Origin: Lachnospiraceae bacterium
GTDB lineage: Bacteria; Bacillota_A; Clostridia; Lachnospirales; Lachnospiraceae
Length of the DNA: 5,380 nt
Assembly (NCBI GenBank): GCA_017620055.1
Contig: JAFZRD010000153.1
Location: 1 to 5,380, forward strand
Direction: 5' to 3'
Made by a program: the position numbers and the translations under genes. Under the pieces are notes generated by a model, which ran no database searches, was not told where the DNA came from, and saw only the letters and a list, made by a program, of their open reading frames with translations. Position 1 is the first letter of the stretch. Every line of letters starts with the position of its first letter. Of this stretch, positions 1 to 5,380 are shown piece after piece.

Positions 1-1119
1 CAGAGCTTCAAGATACTTCTCTGCCTCTTCCTCTGTGAGCGGAGTAACGCAGAAGAAGGCATCATCGGGAATGGCGTCTGCCTTCTCGAGTGTTGCCGTA
101 ACCTTGATCTTAGCATCTTCATATTCGTATACACGCTTAACATCAAGATTATCAACCGTGAATGCTGCTTCACCGTCTTCAACGCTCTCAATGTCTGCTA
201 CTGTCTGGATCTGAAGTTCTTCATCATCCGTGATGATGTAAGCTGTAAAGGGTTCCTCATCGAGGTCTTCGACAACGAGCGACTGAAGTCTGTTATCAAG
301 ACCCTTGATACCCTTTGTAGCGTCTTCGCCGTCAACCTTTGCTTCTGCCTCGGTATCGACAACAAGCTTGAAGCTTGCCTTGTCGGAAAGCTCTTCGGTC
401 TTGAAGCTAAGCTTAACGCTCTCAAATCCCTCACCGGTAATAGCGGGAACTTCCGTGCCGTCTTCGAAAGTGATGGTCTTCTTGTTAAGAACCTTCTCAA
501 CCGGCTCGTTCTCTACTACGATCTCGGGATAACCGTCTTCATTATATCTATAGGAAAGGATTACTTTGTCTTCTGAGGTTGCGCGAATGGTAAAATCACT
601 GCCTTCGAGGTTCTCGAAGTCATACCTGCCATCATTCGTCTTGTACAGAGTATCATTGACGATGGTAGGATACATTGCGCTGTCCGGTCCGGTGAACTCG
701 ATACGGAAACTCTTCCTATAAGAAAGCTTCTCCGTGTTCACGTATACGGATAACTCGTCATAGCCGCTGCCGGATATGCCGCTGTCCGTAACGTCGAGTG
801 TGCCCTCTTTGAGCTCCTCGGCCTCTCCGAACGTCTCCTCCGCTGCCGCATCTCCCGAGCCGGTATCTGAATAACCGTCCTCCTCGTATGCGTCCTCAAC
901 GGCGCGATCACTCTCCGGTTCAACGTTGATCGTAAGCTCGTCATCAGCGGGAGCCTGTGCGTCAACATCTTCAACCGCATCGTTATTAACAACGATACCG
1001 TCTTCGGTCGTGATCTCGGCTGCAAGTGTGGAAACAGATGTGAAACCTGTTTCAAGTACCGTTGCGATAAGTGTGATCATCGCGATACTGGTCTTAAGCC
1101 AATTTCTTCTCTTCCTCAT
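1..1119 (-). CDS. Secreted acidic repeat protein, probable cell-surface adhesin-like protein (3' end outside window)
   Basis: The frame is open from the ATG at 1119 to the left edge: 373 residues, no stop, C-terminus missing. Residues 1-33 form a Sec signal peptide: a basic start (MRKRRNWLK), a hydrophobic core (about 11-24) and probable cleavage near TLA-AE at 33/34. Residues 34-113 are a very acidic, low-complexity stretch rich in Asp, Glu, Ala, Gly and Ser, likely a linker. Two diverged copies of one module follow: IxGxG[YF][DE] at 115-121 and 227-233, then TE[KE]LSxxxSF at 129-138 and 241-250, ending near 200 and 315. A third segment (about 331-373, containing ATLEKADAIPDDA) resembles, from memory, modules in large Clostridia surface proteins near SpaA/pilin-like domains; this was not searched. 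The start is set by AAGGAG six bases upstream and by the signal peptide. The gene has its own promoter and leader, and lies downstream of a sortase/EAL pair, so it could be a wall-anchored substrate. No sorting signal is visible because the end is cut off. Export is well supported; binding function is unknown. Confidence 0.85.
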   Translation of the reverse strand, partial: MRKRRNWLKTSIAMITLIATVLETGFTSVSTLAAEITTEDGIVVNNDAVEDVDAQAPADDELTINVEPESDRAVEDAYEEDGYSDTGSGDAAAEETFGEAEELKEGTLDVTDSGISGSGYDELSVYVNTEKLSYRKSFRIEFTGPDSAMYPTIVNDTLYKTNDGRYDFENLEGSDFTIRATSEDKVILSYRYNEDGYPEIVVENEPVEKVLNKKTITFEDGTEVPAITGEGFESVKLSFKTEELSDKASFKLVVDTEAEAKVDGEDATKGIKGLDNRLQSLVVEDLDEEPFTAYIITDDEELQIQTVADIESVEDGEAAFTVDNLDVKRVYEYEDAKIKVTATLEKADAIPDDAFFCVTPLTEEEAEKYLEAL

Positions 1120-1125
1120 AATTCT

Positions 1126-1131
1126 CTCCTT
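1126..1131 (-). promoter_or_regulatory. Ribosome binding site of the secreted repeat protein
   Basis: AAGGAG on the minus strand, six bases before the ATG at 1119. It is preceded by an A-rich run. It decides the start codon over the next in-frame Met (residue 14), which would destroy the basic region of the signal peptide. Confidence 0.8.
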
Positions 1132-1148
1132 TTTTCCCTTTCCTACGG

Positions 1149-1166
1149 GGTTTCACTTTATAAACC
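1149..1166 (-). other. Small leader hairpin 2 in the 5' UTR of the secreted repeat protein
   Basis: On the minus strand GGTTT (1166-1162) and AAACC (1153-1149) can form a 5-bp stem with an 8-base loop. It lies 3' of the larger leader hairpin and about 18 bases before the ribosome binding site. The stem is short and would not be convincing alone; it is noted because it adds to a possible structured leader. Confidence 0.35.
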
Positions 1167-1169
1167 TAT

Positions 1170-1200
1170 GGATATACGGGCGCATAGTTGCCCTATACCC
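1170..1200 (-). other. Leader hairpin 1 in the 5' UTR of the secreted repeat protein
   Basis: On the minus strand GGGTATA (1200-1194) pairs with TATATCC (1176-1170) through six Watson-Crick pairs and one G-U. GGGC (1193-1190) pairs with GCCC (1181-1178). This gives an 11-bp stem with one bulged G (1177) and the loop AACTATGC. It starts about 10 bases after the predicted transcription start, so it would lie at the very 5' end of the mRNA. No U-run follows, so it is not an intrinsic terminator. The loop bases CTAT can also pair with ATAG just 3' of the stem (1169-1166), an alternative fold. It could stabilise the 5' end, act as a cis-regulatory RNA, or be a palindromic protein site. It was not recognised as a known riboswitch class. 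Confidence 0.55.
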
Positions 1201-1216
1201 ATTCAATAGTAAGGAC

Positions 1217-1246
1217 ATTATAACATTCAAAAAAGGTTCATTACAA
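1217..1246 (-). promoter_or_regulatory. Sigma-A type promoter for the secreted repeat protein
   Basis: A perfect TATAAT -10 box (1222-1217) is preceded by TG one base upstream (extended -10, TGTTATAAT). With an 18-bp spacer there is TTGTAA at 1246-1241, a 4/6 match to the -35 consensus. The region upstream of the -35 is very A/T-rich, including an A7 tract (minus strand, near 1264-1270), as in UP elements. Predicted transcription starts near 1210, giving a leader of about 90 nt. This lets the gene be transcribed independently of the EAL gene upstream, although no terminator is visible between them. Confidence 0.7.
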
Positions 1247-1258
1247 TGTGATTTTTAT
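1240..1258 (-). repeat. Direct repeat copy 2, overlapping the -35 box
   Basis: This 19-bp element matches the copy at 1277-1295 at 16 of 19 positions, with an identical 11-base core (ATGTGATTTTT on the plus strand). Start-to-start spacing is 37 bp. It covers the -35 box of the secreted-protein promoter, a position suited to a repressor or a class II activator. The binding protein is unknown. Confidence 0.5.
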
Positions 1259-1276
1259 GGGAAATTTTTTTACAAA

Positions 1277-1295
1277 ATGACGATGTGATTTTTGT
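1277..1295 (-). repeat. Direct repeat copy 1, upstream of the promoter
   Basis: This is the promoter-distal copy of the 19-bp element, with the same 11-base core as the copy over the -35 box. It lies between the end of the EAL gene and the promoter, so it is not constrained by coding. The pair suggests cooperative binding by one regulator, but part of the similarity could come from A/T-rich composition. Confidence 0.5.
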
Positions 1296-1308
1296 GCATT
1301 ATGACGCA

Positions 1309-2985
1309 TTAGCGGGTTGTGGCGCGGAGGGAATAGGTGTCGGCAAGTTCCCTTGCCTCATCGTATTCCATGGGCTTGCCCCATACATAGCCCTGGATGA
1401 AGTCGCAGTCGAGCTCCTTCAGGCATTCCACCTGATTCTCGTATTCCACGCCTTCGGCTATGACCTCGGCATCCATGAGGTGTCCCATGTAGATGACGGA
1501 CTTGACGAAGTCCATATTGACGTCATTACGCAGAAGCGTATCTATAAGTGATTTGTCTATCTTAACAAGGTTAACGGGAAGCTTCATGAGCTGCTCGAGC
1601 GAAGTATAGCCCGTGCCGAAGTCATCAAGCGCGATCATGATCTGGTTGTCGCGCAGCTTCCTGATGTTCTCTATCGTATAGTTACCCTCTTCGGCGAACG
1701 AATACTCCGTTATCTCGACCTCGAGACACTCGGGCGGGAACTGGAGCCTGTCAACGAGTTCAAGAAGCCAGTCCGCAAAGCCGGGACGTGCGATGTTCTT
1801 TGCCGACAGGTTGATCGCGAGCGTTATCGTATTGCCGGACGCGTAACATATCTCGGAAAATTCCTTGAGCGCGCGTTCGAGAACGAATCTGTCTATCTCG
1901 AGAACGAGATCGGACAGCTCGGCGATAGGTATGAACTCTCCGGGCGGGATTTTCGCCCCGTCAGGGGCGTTCATGCGAATAAGTGTCTCAAAACCGCGAA
2001 GCCTCTTGTCATACATCGTGTACTGAGGCTGATATACGAGGTAGAACCAGCCGTTTCTGAGGCTGTCCTTAACGAGACGCTCGACGTAGAGCTGTCTCTC
2101 GATCGTCTCCTTCATCTCATCGTTGAACGAGGCGATCTTGGTCTTTCCGGACTTGATGGCGTAGTTCATCGCGATGTCAGCCCGTTTCATGATCGTGTCG
2201 GCATCGGTCGAATTGTCAACAAATTCGGCAATGCCCGCGAAAGCGGTCAGATAACAGTTCGACGGAACTCCGTCTTTGTTGAGCGTGATCGTCTGCTCGA
2301 TCGATCTGATAACGCTCCTTATCATATCTTCCGAATCCACGGACTCGGGCATTATTATCGCATACTCAGCGCCTTCGATCTTGTACGCACTGCTGTTCTT
2401 GTCGAGAACCGATCTGATCCTGTTCGCAACGATCTTAAGAAGTTCGTCACCGTACCGGCGCCCGAGGTTCGCGTTAACCGGAAGGAAACCTTCAAGATGT
2501 ATGAACGCTACTCTTCCGCGCTCGTTGAACCATATCTTCTTGTGCATGTCGCGGTCGAAACCGTATCTGTTAAGAAGGTCCGTAACGCTGTCGGTCACGG
2601 CCATCTTGTTGCTGACTTTGATCTGTTTGGCAATAAGCGAGATCGCGATCAGGAATATGATCGCGTTGAATGTGCCAGGCACGGTCATGAGATTCTTCGT
2701 AATAAAAGCGGTACGAAGCGAACCGAGAACCGACAGGCCCAGGAAAACATAGGACCAGATCAGGCCCTTTTTGCAGTCGATAAGAACGAGAATGATACAC
2801 AGCAGACACATAATGACCTGAATACATCCGTTCAGGCTGCTGGCCGGAAGCTCCACGCTCCCGAGCTTAAGGTTAGCCCCCTTCAGTCTGATCGATAGGA
2901 CCGCGTTCACCCCCAAGAGGAGCGCGTTCAGCACTATGCACAGTCTCTGTACTGTTGTTTTGTATCTGAAATTCGAATGATTCAT
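1309..2985 (-). CDS. Membrane-anchored degenerate GGDEF / EAL-domain cyclic-di-GMP phosphodiesterase
   Basis: A 558-residue predicted inner-membrane signalling protein. About four hydrophobic segments (roughly 13-33, 52-71, 75-95 and 104-122) form an N-terminal sensor-like region with no recognised ligand domain. A GGDEF domain follows (about 130-290): TDSVTDLLNRYGF at 131-143 is its typical opening, but the signature reads EGAEY (204-208) instead of GGDEF and no RxxD inhibitory site is seen, so cyclase activity is unlikely. The EAL domain (about 300-550) keeps the expected metal- and substrate-binding residues: E333 in ETL, N392 in NLS, E424 in EITE, D454-D455 in DDFGTG, K475, E511 in AEGVE and Q531 in QGY. 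It should therefore hydrolyse c-di-GMP to pGpG; the GGDEF remnant may act as a regulatory GTP-binding or dimerisation domain. The ATG is 3 bp after the sortase stop codon. The nearest purine-rich match (AGGA, 2990-2987) sits almost against the start, which suggests translational coupling to the sortase. No terminator is visible after the stop. Confidence 0.93.
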   Translation of the reverse strand: MNHSNFRYKTTVQRLCIVLNALLLGVNAVLSIRLKGANLKLGSVELPASSLNGCIQVIMCLLCIILVLIDCKKGLIWSYVFLGLSVLGSLRTAFITKNLMTVPGTFNAIIFLIAISLIAKQIKVSNKMAVTDSVTDLLNRYGFDRDMHKKIWFNERGRVAFIHLEGFLPVNANLGRRYGDELLKIVANRIRSVLDKNSSAYKIEGAEYAIIMPESVDSEDMIRSVIRSIEQTITLNKDGVPSNCYLTAFAGIAEFVDNSTDADTIMKRADIAMNYAIKSGKTKIASFNDEMKETIERQLYVERLVKDSLRNGWFYLVYQPQYTMYDKRLRGFETLIRMNAPDGAKIPPGEFIPIAELSDLVLEIDRFVLERALKEFSEICYASGNTITLAINLSAKNIARPGFADWLLELVDRLQFPPECLEVEITEYSFAEEGNYTIENIRKLRDNQIMIALDDFGTGYTSLEQLMKLPVNLVKIDKSLIDTLLRNDVNMDFVKSVIYMGHLMDAEVIAEGVEYENQVECLKELDCDFIQGYVWGKPMEYDEARELADTYSLRATTR

Positions 2986-2988
2986 ATC

Positions 2989-3828
2989 CTAATCGTATAA
3001 ATAACAGTCCTTTGCCACGCCGTGGACGAAAAATCTCTGCTTGTTGGATCCGCTTCCCGAGCATGTGACAAGCGTTACTATGTTCTTGTCGGGATCGGAC
3101 TTGGCGGCACATTCGTGAACCGATTTCTTCGTTGCTTCGCGAAGGTACGCCCTGTACTCCCTGAAAGTACTACACGTATAGTACATCTTGGAATCGGTAG
3201 GGTCAAGATAGAACGAGAATATCTCGTAGCGGTATATCCCTTCCGGTCTGAAGATGTAGATGTAAGGATCCTTCTCGTATACGGCCGGGTTGTTGATGTA
3301 GTTCTTGAGATGGCCGAACATCGTGCCGTTCTTCATGTTATGACCGTAGATGAACGTGTTCCAGCTCGTGAGCATCGGGTCCACCTCGTAGTCCATGAAC
3401 ACGCAGCCCGCGCTGTTCTTCTTCATCTCGAACGTGTGATGCAGATAGAACTCGTTGTCAGCCCCCTGAACGACCGGATGGTTGATCTGTGCACCGGGAG
3501 CATATACCCAGCAGACGCAGCTTGCGTTGATCTTCATGAGGCCTTCGAAATCAACCCCGATATCGGGAAAATCATCCCTGTTGTAGTTACGGGGTATGCT
3601 CCTATCCTCTTCCTCCTCGGTCTCTTCCTCTTCGTCATCGGACCCTTTGGAATCCGCGGGTGCCGTCTTAGATGACTTGATACCGGCGCCGACCTTGGCG
3701 TAGCTTTCCAGCCCCTGGTACTCAGCCTCGGCCTGCTTGTACTCTATAAGTGATTTGCCGAACATTATGCCCGAGACTACGAGTGCAAATGAGGCTATCA
3801 CGATTATAACGATCCTGGGAGTGGACAT
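2989..3828 (-). CDS. Class B-type sortase, membrane-anchored transpeptidase
   Basis: A 279-residue sortase. Residues 4-24 are a hydrophobic signal anchor, placing the catalytic domain outside the membrane. An acidic linker follows, with 11 Asp/Glu in residues 64-75. The catalytic domain runs from about 90 to 279 and shows the class B pattern: WVYAPG then NHPVVQ..DN.FYLHH (about 107-131), AGCVFMDY (140-147), YGHNM with catalytic H163, TLVTC with nucleophile C256, and QRFFVHG with R265. The helix-rich segment 207-240 between strands is also typical of class B. Sortases cleave a C-terminal sorting motif and join the protein to cell-wall peptidoglycan or pilin subunits; this one's target motif cannot be told from the sequence. 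The ATG is supported by GGAG nine bases upstream. The gene begins after the tpiA terminator and a candidate promoter, and forms a tight two-gene unit with the EAL gene. Seven cysteines (104, 106, 142, 219, 240, 256, 275) are unusual for an exported Gram-positive protein. It could equally be a housekeeping or a pilus-type sortase. Confidence 0.93.
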   Translation of the reverse strand: MSTPRIVIIVIASFALVVSGIMFGKSLIEYKQAEAEYQGLESYAKVGAGIKSSKTAPADSKGSDDEEEETEEEEDRSIPRNYNRDDFPDIGVDFEGLMKINASCVCWVYAPGAQINHPVVQGADNEFYLHHTFEMKKNSAGCVFMDYEVDPMLTSWNTFIYGHNMKNGTMFGHLKNYINNPAVYEKDPYIYIFRPEGIYRYEIFSFYLDPTDSKMYYTCSTFREYRAYLREATKKSVHECAAKSDPDKNIVTLVTCSGSGSNKQRFFVHGVAKDCYLYD

Positions 3829-3864
3829 ATGGGTATTCTCCGTAACTTGTTACTACAAATAGTT

Positions 3865-3892
3865 ATTGTATCATCATTCGTGATTTATGCAA
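3865..3892 (-). promoter_or_regulatory. Candidate promoter for the sortase-EAL unit
   Basis: TACAAT (3870-3865), a 5/6 match to the -10 box, lies 16 bp downstream of TTGCAT (3892-3887), a weak 3/6 match to the -35 box. Transcription would start near 3858, about 30 bases before the sortase ATG. Its position just after the tpiA terminator fits the need for a new promoter. The poor -35 box makes this tentative. Confidence 0.4.
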
Positions 3893-3896
3893 ATCA
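3881..3896. repeat. Inverted repeat TGATTT-N4-AAATCA, possible operator
   Basis: Perfect 6-bp arms are separated by ATGC. The element covers the candidate -35 box of the sortase promoter, where a dimeric repressor could act. It also follows the tpiA terminator stem directly. It is short and A/T-rich, so a chance origin is possible. Confidence 0.35.
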
Positions 3897-3926
3897 AAAT
3901 GCAGGAACGTTTCCGCTCCTGCATTT
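3897..3926 (-). terminator. Intrinsic terminator of the pgk-tpiA operon
   Basis: AAATGCAGGA (3926-3917) and TCCTGCATTT (3906-3897) form a perfect 10-bp stem around a 10-base loop, followed on the minus strand by TGATTT, so the transcript reads UUUUGAUUU after the stem base. It starts 18 bp after the tpiA stop codon. The stem is symmetric, but the plus strand carries no gene that would use it. Confidence 0.8.
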
Positions 3927-3944
3927 ATGGTCGCTTCTTATTGT

Positions 3945-4691
3945 TTAAGCATTGACGATCTGTCCGAAATCGGGCTTGAGTGAAGCGCCTCCGATAAGAC
4001 CGCCGTCGATGTTGTCCTTGGAAAGGAGCTCAGCCGCATTGCCTGCGTTCATCGATCCGCCGTACTGGATACGGACTGCCTCAGCCGTGGCAGCATCGTA
4101 CATCTGTCCGATGATCTCACGGATCATCTTGCAGACTTCCTCAGCCTGGTCAGCCGTAGCCGTCTCGCCTGTTCCGATAGCCCAGATAGGCTCGTAAGCG
4201 ATAACGAGGTTCTTAACCTGATCAGCAGTAACACCGTCGAGATCCCACTTGATCTGACGTGCGATCCACTCCTTATATGTTCCTGCCTTACGAAGAGCCA
4301 GTGACTCGCCGCAGCAGAGGATCGGCTTGAGACCTGCTTCAAATGCCTTCTTAACCTTCGCATTGATGAGGACATCGTTCTCACCGAATATGTCACGTCT
4401 CTCGGAGTGTCCGATGATGATATACTCAACACCCGCATCCTTGAGCATCGGTGCTGAGATCTCGCCCGTGAAAGCGCCCTTGTCTTCAATATAGAAGTTC
4501 TCAGCGCCGACCTTTACGTTCGTTCCCTTGACTGCTTCGACAACGGGTACGATGTCGATAGCGGGAACGCAGTATACAACGTCAACTGCGTCGTTCTTTA
4601 CGAGATCCTTTAATGTGTTGCAAAGTTCAACGGCTTCGCTGGGAGTCTTGTTCATCTTCCAGTTGCCGGCGATTATACGTCTTCTTGCCAT
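3945..4691 (-). CDS. tpiA: Triosephosphate isomerase
   Basis: A complete 248-residue TIM-barrel enzyme of usual length, interconverting dihydroxyacetone phosphate and glyceraldehyde 3-phosphate in the cytoplasm (glycolysis and gluconeogenesis). Substrate-binding N10 and K12 sit in AGNWKMNK (8-15). The catalytic His is H95 in IIGHSERR, and the catalytic Glu is E167 in [11 protein letters not shown], which leads into the flexible loop 6. Phosphate-binding glycines are in YGGS (210-213) and GGAS (234-237). The ATG is fixed by AAGGAG at 4704-4699, seven bases upstream. It follows pgk by 14 bp and is the last gene of the operon, since a strong hairpin terminator comes next. Nothing unusual is seen in the protein. 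Confidence 0.98.
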   Translation of the reverse strand: MARRRIIAGNWKMNKTPSEAVELCNTLKDLVKNDAVDVVYCVPAIDIVPVVEAVKGTNVKVGAENFYIEDKGAFTGEISAPMLKDAGVEYIIIGHSERRDIFGENDVLINAKVKKAFEAGLKPILCCGESLALRKAGTYKEWIARQIKWDLDGVTADQVKNLVIAYEPIWAIGTGETATADQAEEVCKMIREIIGQMYDAATAEAVRIQYGGSMNAGNAAELLSKDNIDGGLIGGASLKPDFGQIVNA

Positions 4692-4705
4692 GTCATTTCT
4701 CCTTC

Positions 4706-5380
4706 TTATTTATCATCCGCTGCGTATACGCCCGGAAGTTCCTTACCTTCAAGGAATTCAAGTGATGCGCCGCCGCCTGTTGAGATGTGGCTCATCTTAT
4801 CTGCAAACCCGAGCTGGTTACAAGCTGCTGCAGAGTCACCGCCACCGATGATCGTTGTTGCATCTGTCTCTGCAAGAGCCTTTGCTACAGCGATGGTTCC
4901 CTTAGCGAGCGTGGGATTTTCAAATACGCCCATAGGTCCGTTCCAGACAACCGTCTTGGCTTCTTTAGCGGCATTTGCGAAGAGTTCCTGAGTCTTAGGT
5001 CCGATGTCGAGTCCTTCCATGTCAGCGGGGATCTTGTCGGAATCAACGTATGATACGTCAACGGGACCGTCGATGGGATCCGGGAATGAAGCTGCGATAC
5101 CCGTATCAACCGGAAGAAGAAGCTTCTTGCCGAGCTTGTCGGCCTTAGCCATCATTTCCTTACAGTAATCGATCTTCTCGTTGTCAACGAGGGACTTACC
5201 TATCTCATATCCTTTAGCCTTGAGGAACGTGAATGCCATTCCTCCGCCGATGATGAGCGTGTCAGCCTTCTCAAGGAGATTGTCGATGACCTTGAGCTTG
5301 TCGGCAACCTTAGCTCCGCCGAGAATAGCCACGAAAGGACGAACGGGATTTTCAACGGCGTTGCCGAGGAAATCGATCTC
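4706..5380 (-). CDS. pgk: Phosphoglycerate kinase, C-terminal part (5' end outside window)
   Basis: The last 224 residues of an enzyme that is usually about 400 residues, running in from the right edge; the true start lies outside. It transfers phosphate between 1,3-bisphosphoglycerate and ADP, the first ATP-forming step of glycolysis. The visible part opens with [21 protein letters not shown] (about residues 4-24 of the fragment), the join into the nucleotide-binding domain. It then shows [11 protein letters not shown], a GPKT motif, the conserved WNGPMGVFE, and glycine-rich GGGDSAAA and [13 protein letters not shown] near the C-terminus, which bind nucleotide and phosphate. The GTG at 5332 is an internal Val codon within this conserved stretch, not a start. 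The TAA stop is 14 bp before tpiA, so the two genes are co-transcribed. Confidence 0.98.
   Translation of the reverse strand, partial: EIDFLGNAVENPVRPFVAILGGAKVADKLKVIDNLLEKADTLIIGGGMAFTFLKAKGYEIGKSLVDNEKIDYCKEMMAKADKLGKKLLLPVDTGIAASFPDPIDGPVDVSYVDSDKIPADMEGLDIGPKTQELFANAAKEAKTVVWNGPMGVFENPTLAKGTIAVAKALAETDATTIIGGGDSAAACNQLGFADKMSHISTGGGASLEFLEGKELPGVYAADDK

Noticed and set aside
198..1055. Minus-strand frames of about 100 codons at 198-500 and 738-1055
   Set aside because: Both are out of frame with the open 373-codon reading that carries a signal peptide and repeats; they are Ser/Arg-rich frame shadows.
1170..1200. H-type pseudoknot between the leader hairpin loop and ATAG just 3' of the stem
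   Set aside because: The bases are complementary, but with an 11-bp stem and almost no connecting loop the two helices could not form together; at most it is an alternative fold.
1120..1215. c-di-GMP riboswitch in the leader of the exported protein
   Set aside because: The context made it attractive, but the conserved joints and tetraloop/receptor features of the class I aptamer are absent by eye and no class II pattern was recognised. It is kept only as an unassigned structured leader.
926..1288. 120-codon plus-strand frame running from the exported-protein gene into the intergenic region
   Set aside because: Its first part is antisense to the signal peptide and acidic region. The hydrophobic part comes from A/T-rich promoter DNA, and no ribosome binding site was seen.
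1200..1308. Terminator after the EAL gene
   Set aside because: No G/C-rich stem followed by a U-run was found; the A- and T-runs here are not preceded by a stable hairpin. Read-through into the exported-protein gene is possible.
2276..2898. Plus-strand open frames opposite the GGDEF/EAL gene
   Set aside because: They are two overlapping antisense frames with no domain, inside a gene whose minus-strand reading gives a complete recognised protein.
3022..3675. 217-codon open frame on the plus strand opposite the sortase
   Set aside because: It is the antisense shadow of a gene with clear catalytic motifs; it lacks recognisable domains, and its Arg/Val-rich composition is what the complement of this coding strand gives.

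Overview
The window reads almost entirely on the minus strand and looks like chromosomal DNA of an anaerobic Gram-positive Clostridia bacterium (Lachnospiraceae/Oscillospiraceae-like gut or rumen lineage). This rests on the pgk-tpiA pair, a class B-type sortase, AAGGAG-type ribosome binding sites, moderate GC content and a Clostridia-style secreted repeat protein. The taxon is inferred; no marker here fixes the genus.

Layout in the direction of transcription (right to left): (1) the C-terminal half of phosphoglycerate kinase (pgk, cut by the right edge), then 14 bp, then complete triosephosphate isomerase (tpiA), closed by an intrinsic terminator. This is a glycolytic operon tail. (2) A 116-bp intergenic region with that terminator and a candidate new promoter overlapped by a small inverted repeat. 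(3) A two-gene unit: a membrane-anchored class B-type sortase, then, after only 3 bp, a membrane protein with a degenerate GGDEF domain and an EAL domain that keeps the catalytic residues. (4) A 189-bp regulatory region with two near-identical 19-bp direct repeats, a strong extended -10 promoter and a leader of about 90 nt containing a good hairpin. (5) The first 373 codons of a secreted, very acidic, modular protein with two diverged copies of a repeat (period about 112 residues), cut by the left edge.

Parts 3-5 form a plausible surface-protein module: a sortase that would attach proteins to the wall, a c-di-GMP phosphodiesterase co-transcribed with it, and a separately promoted exported protein that could be a sortase substrate. 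The C-terminus that would carry a sorting signal lies outside the window, so the substrate link is a hypothesis. No RNA genes, mobile elements or CRISPR arrays were seen, and no stretch longer than 300 bases lacks a gene.
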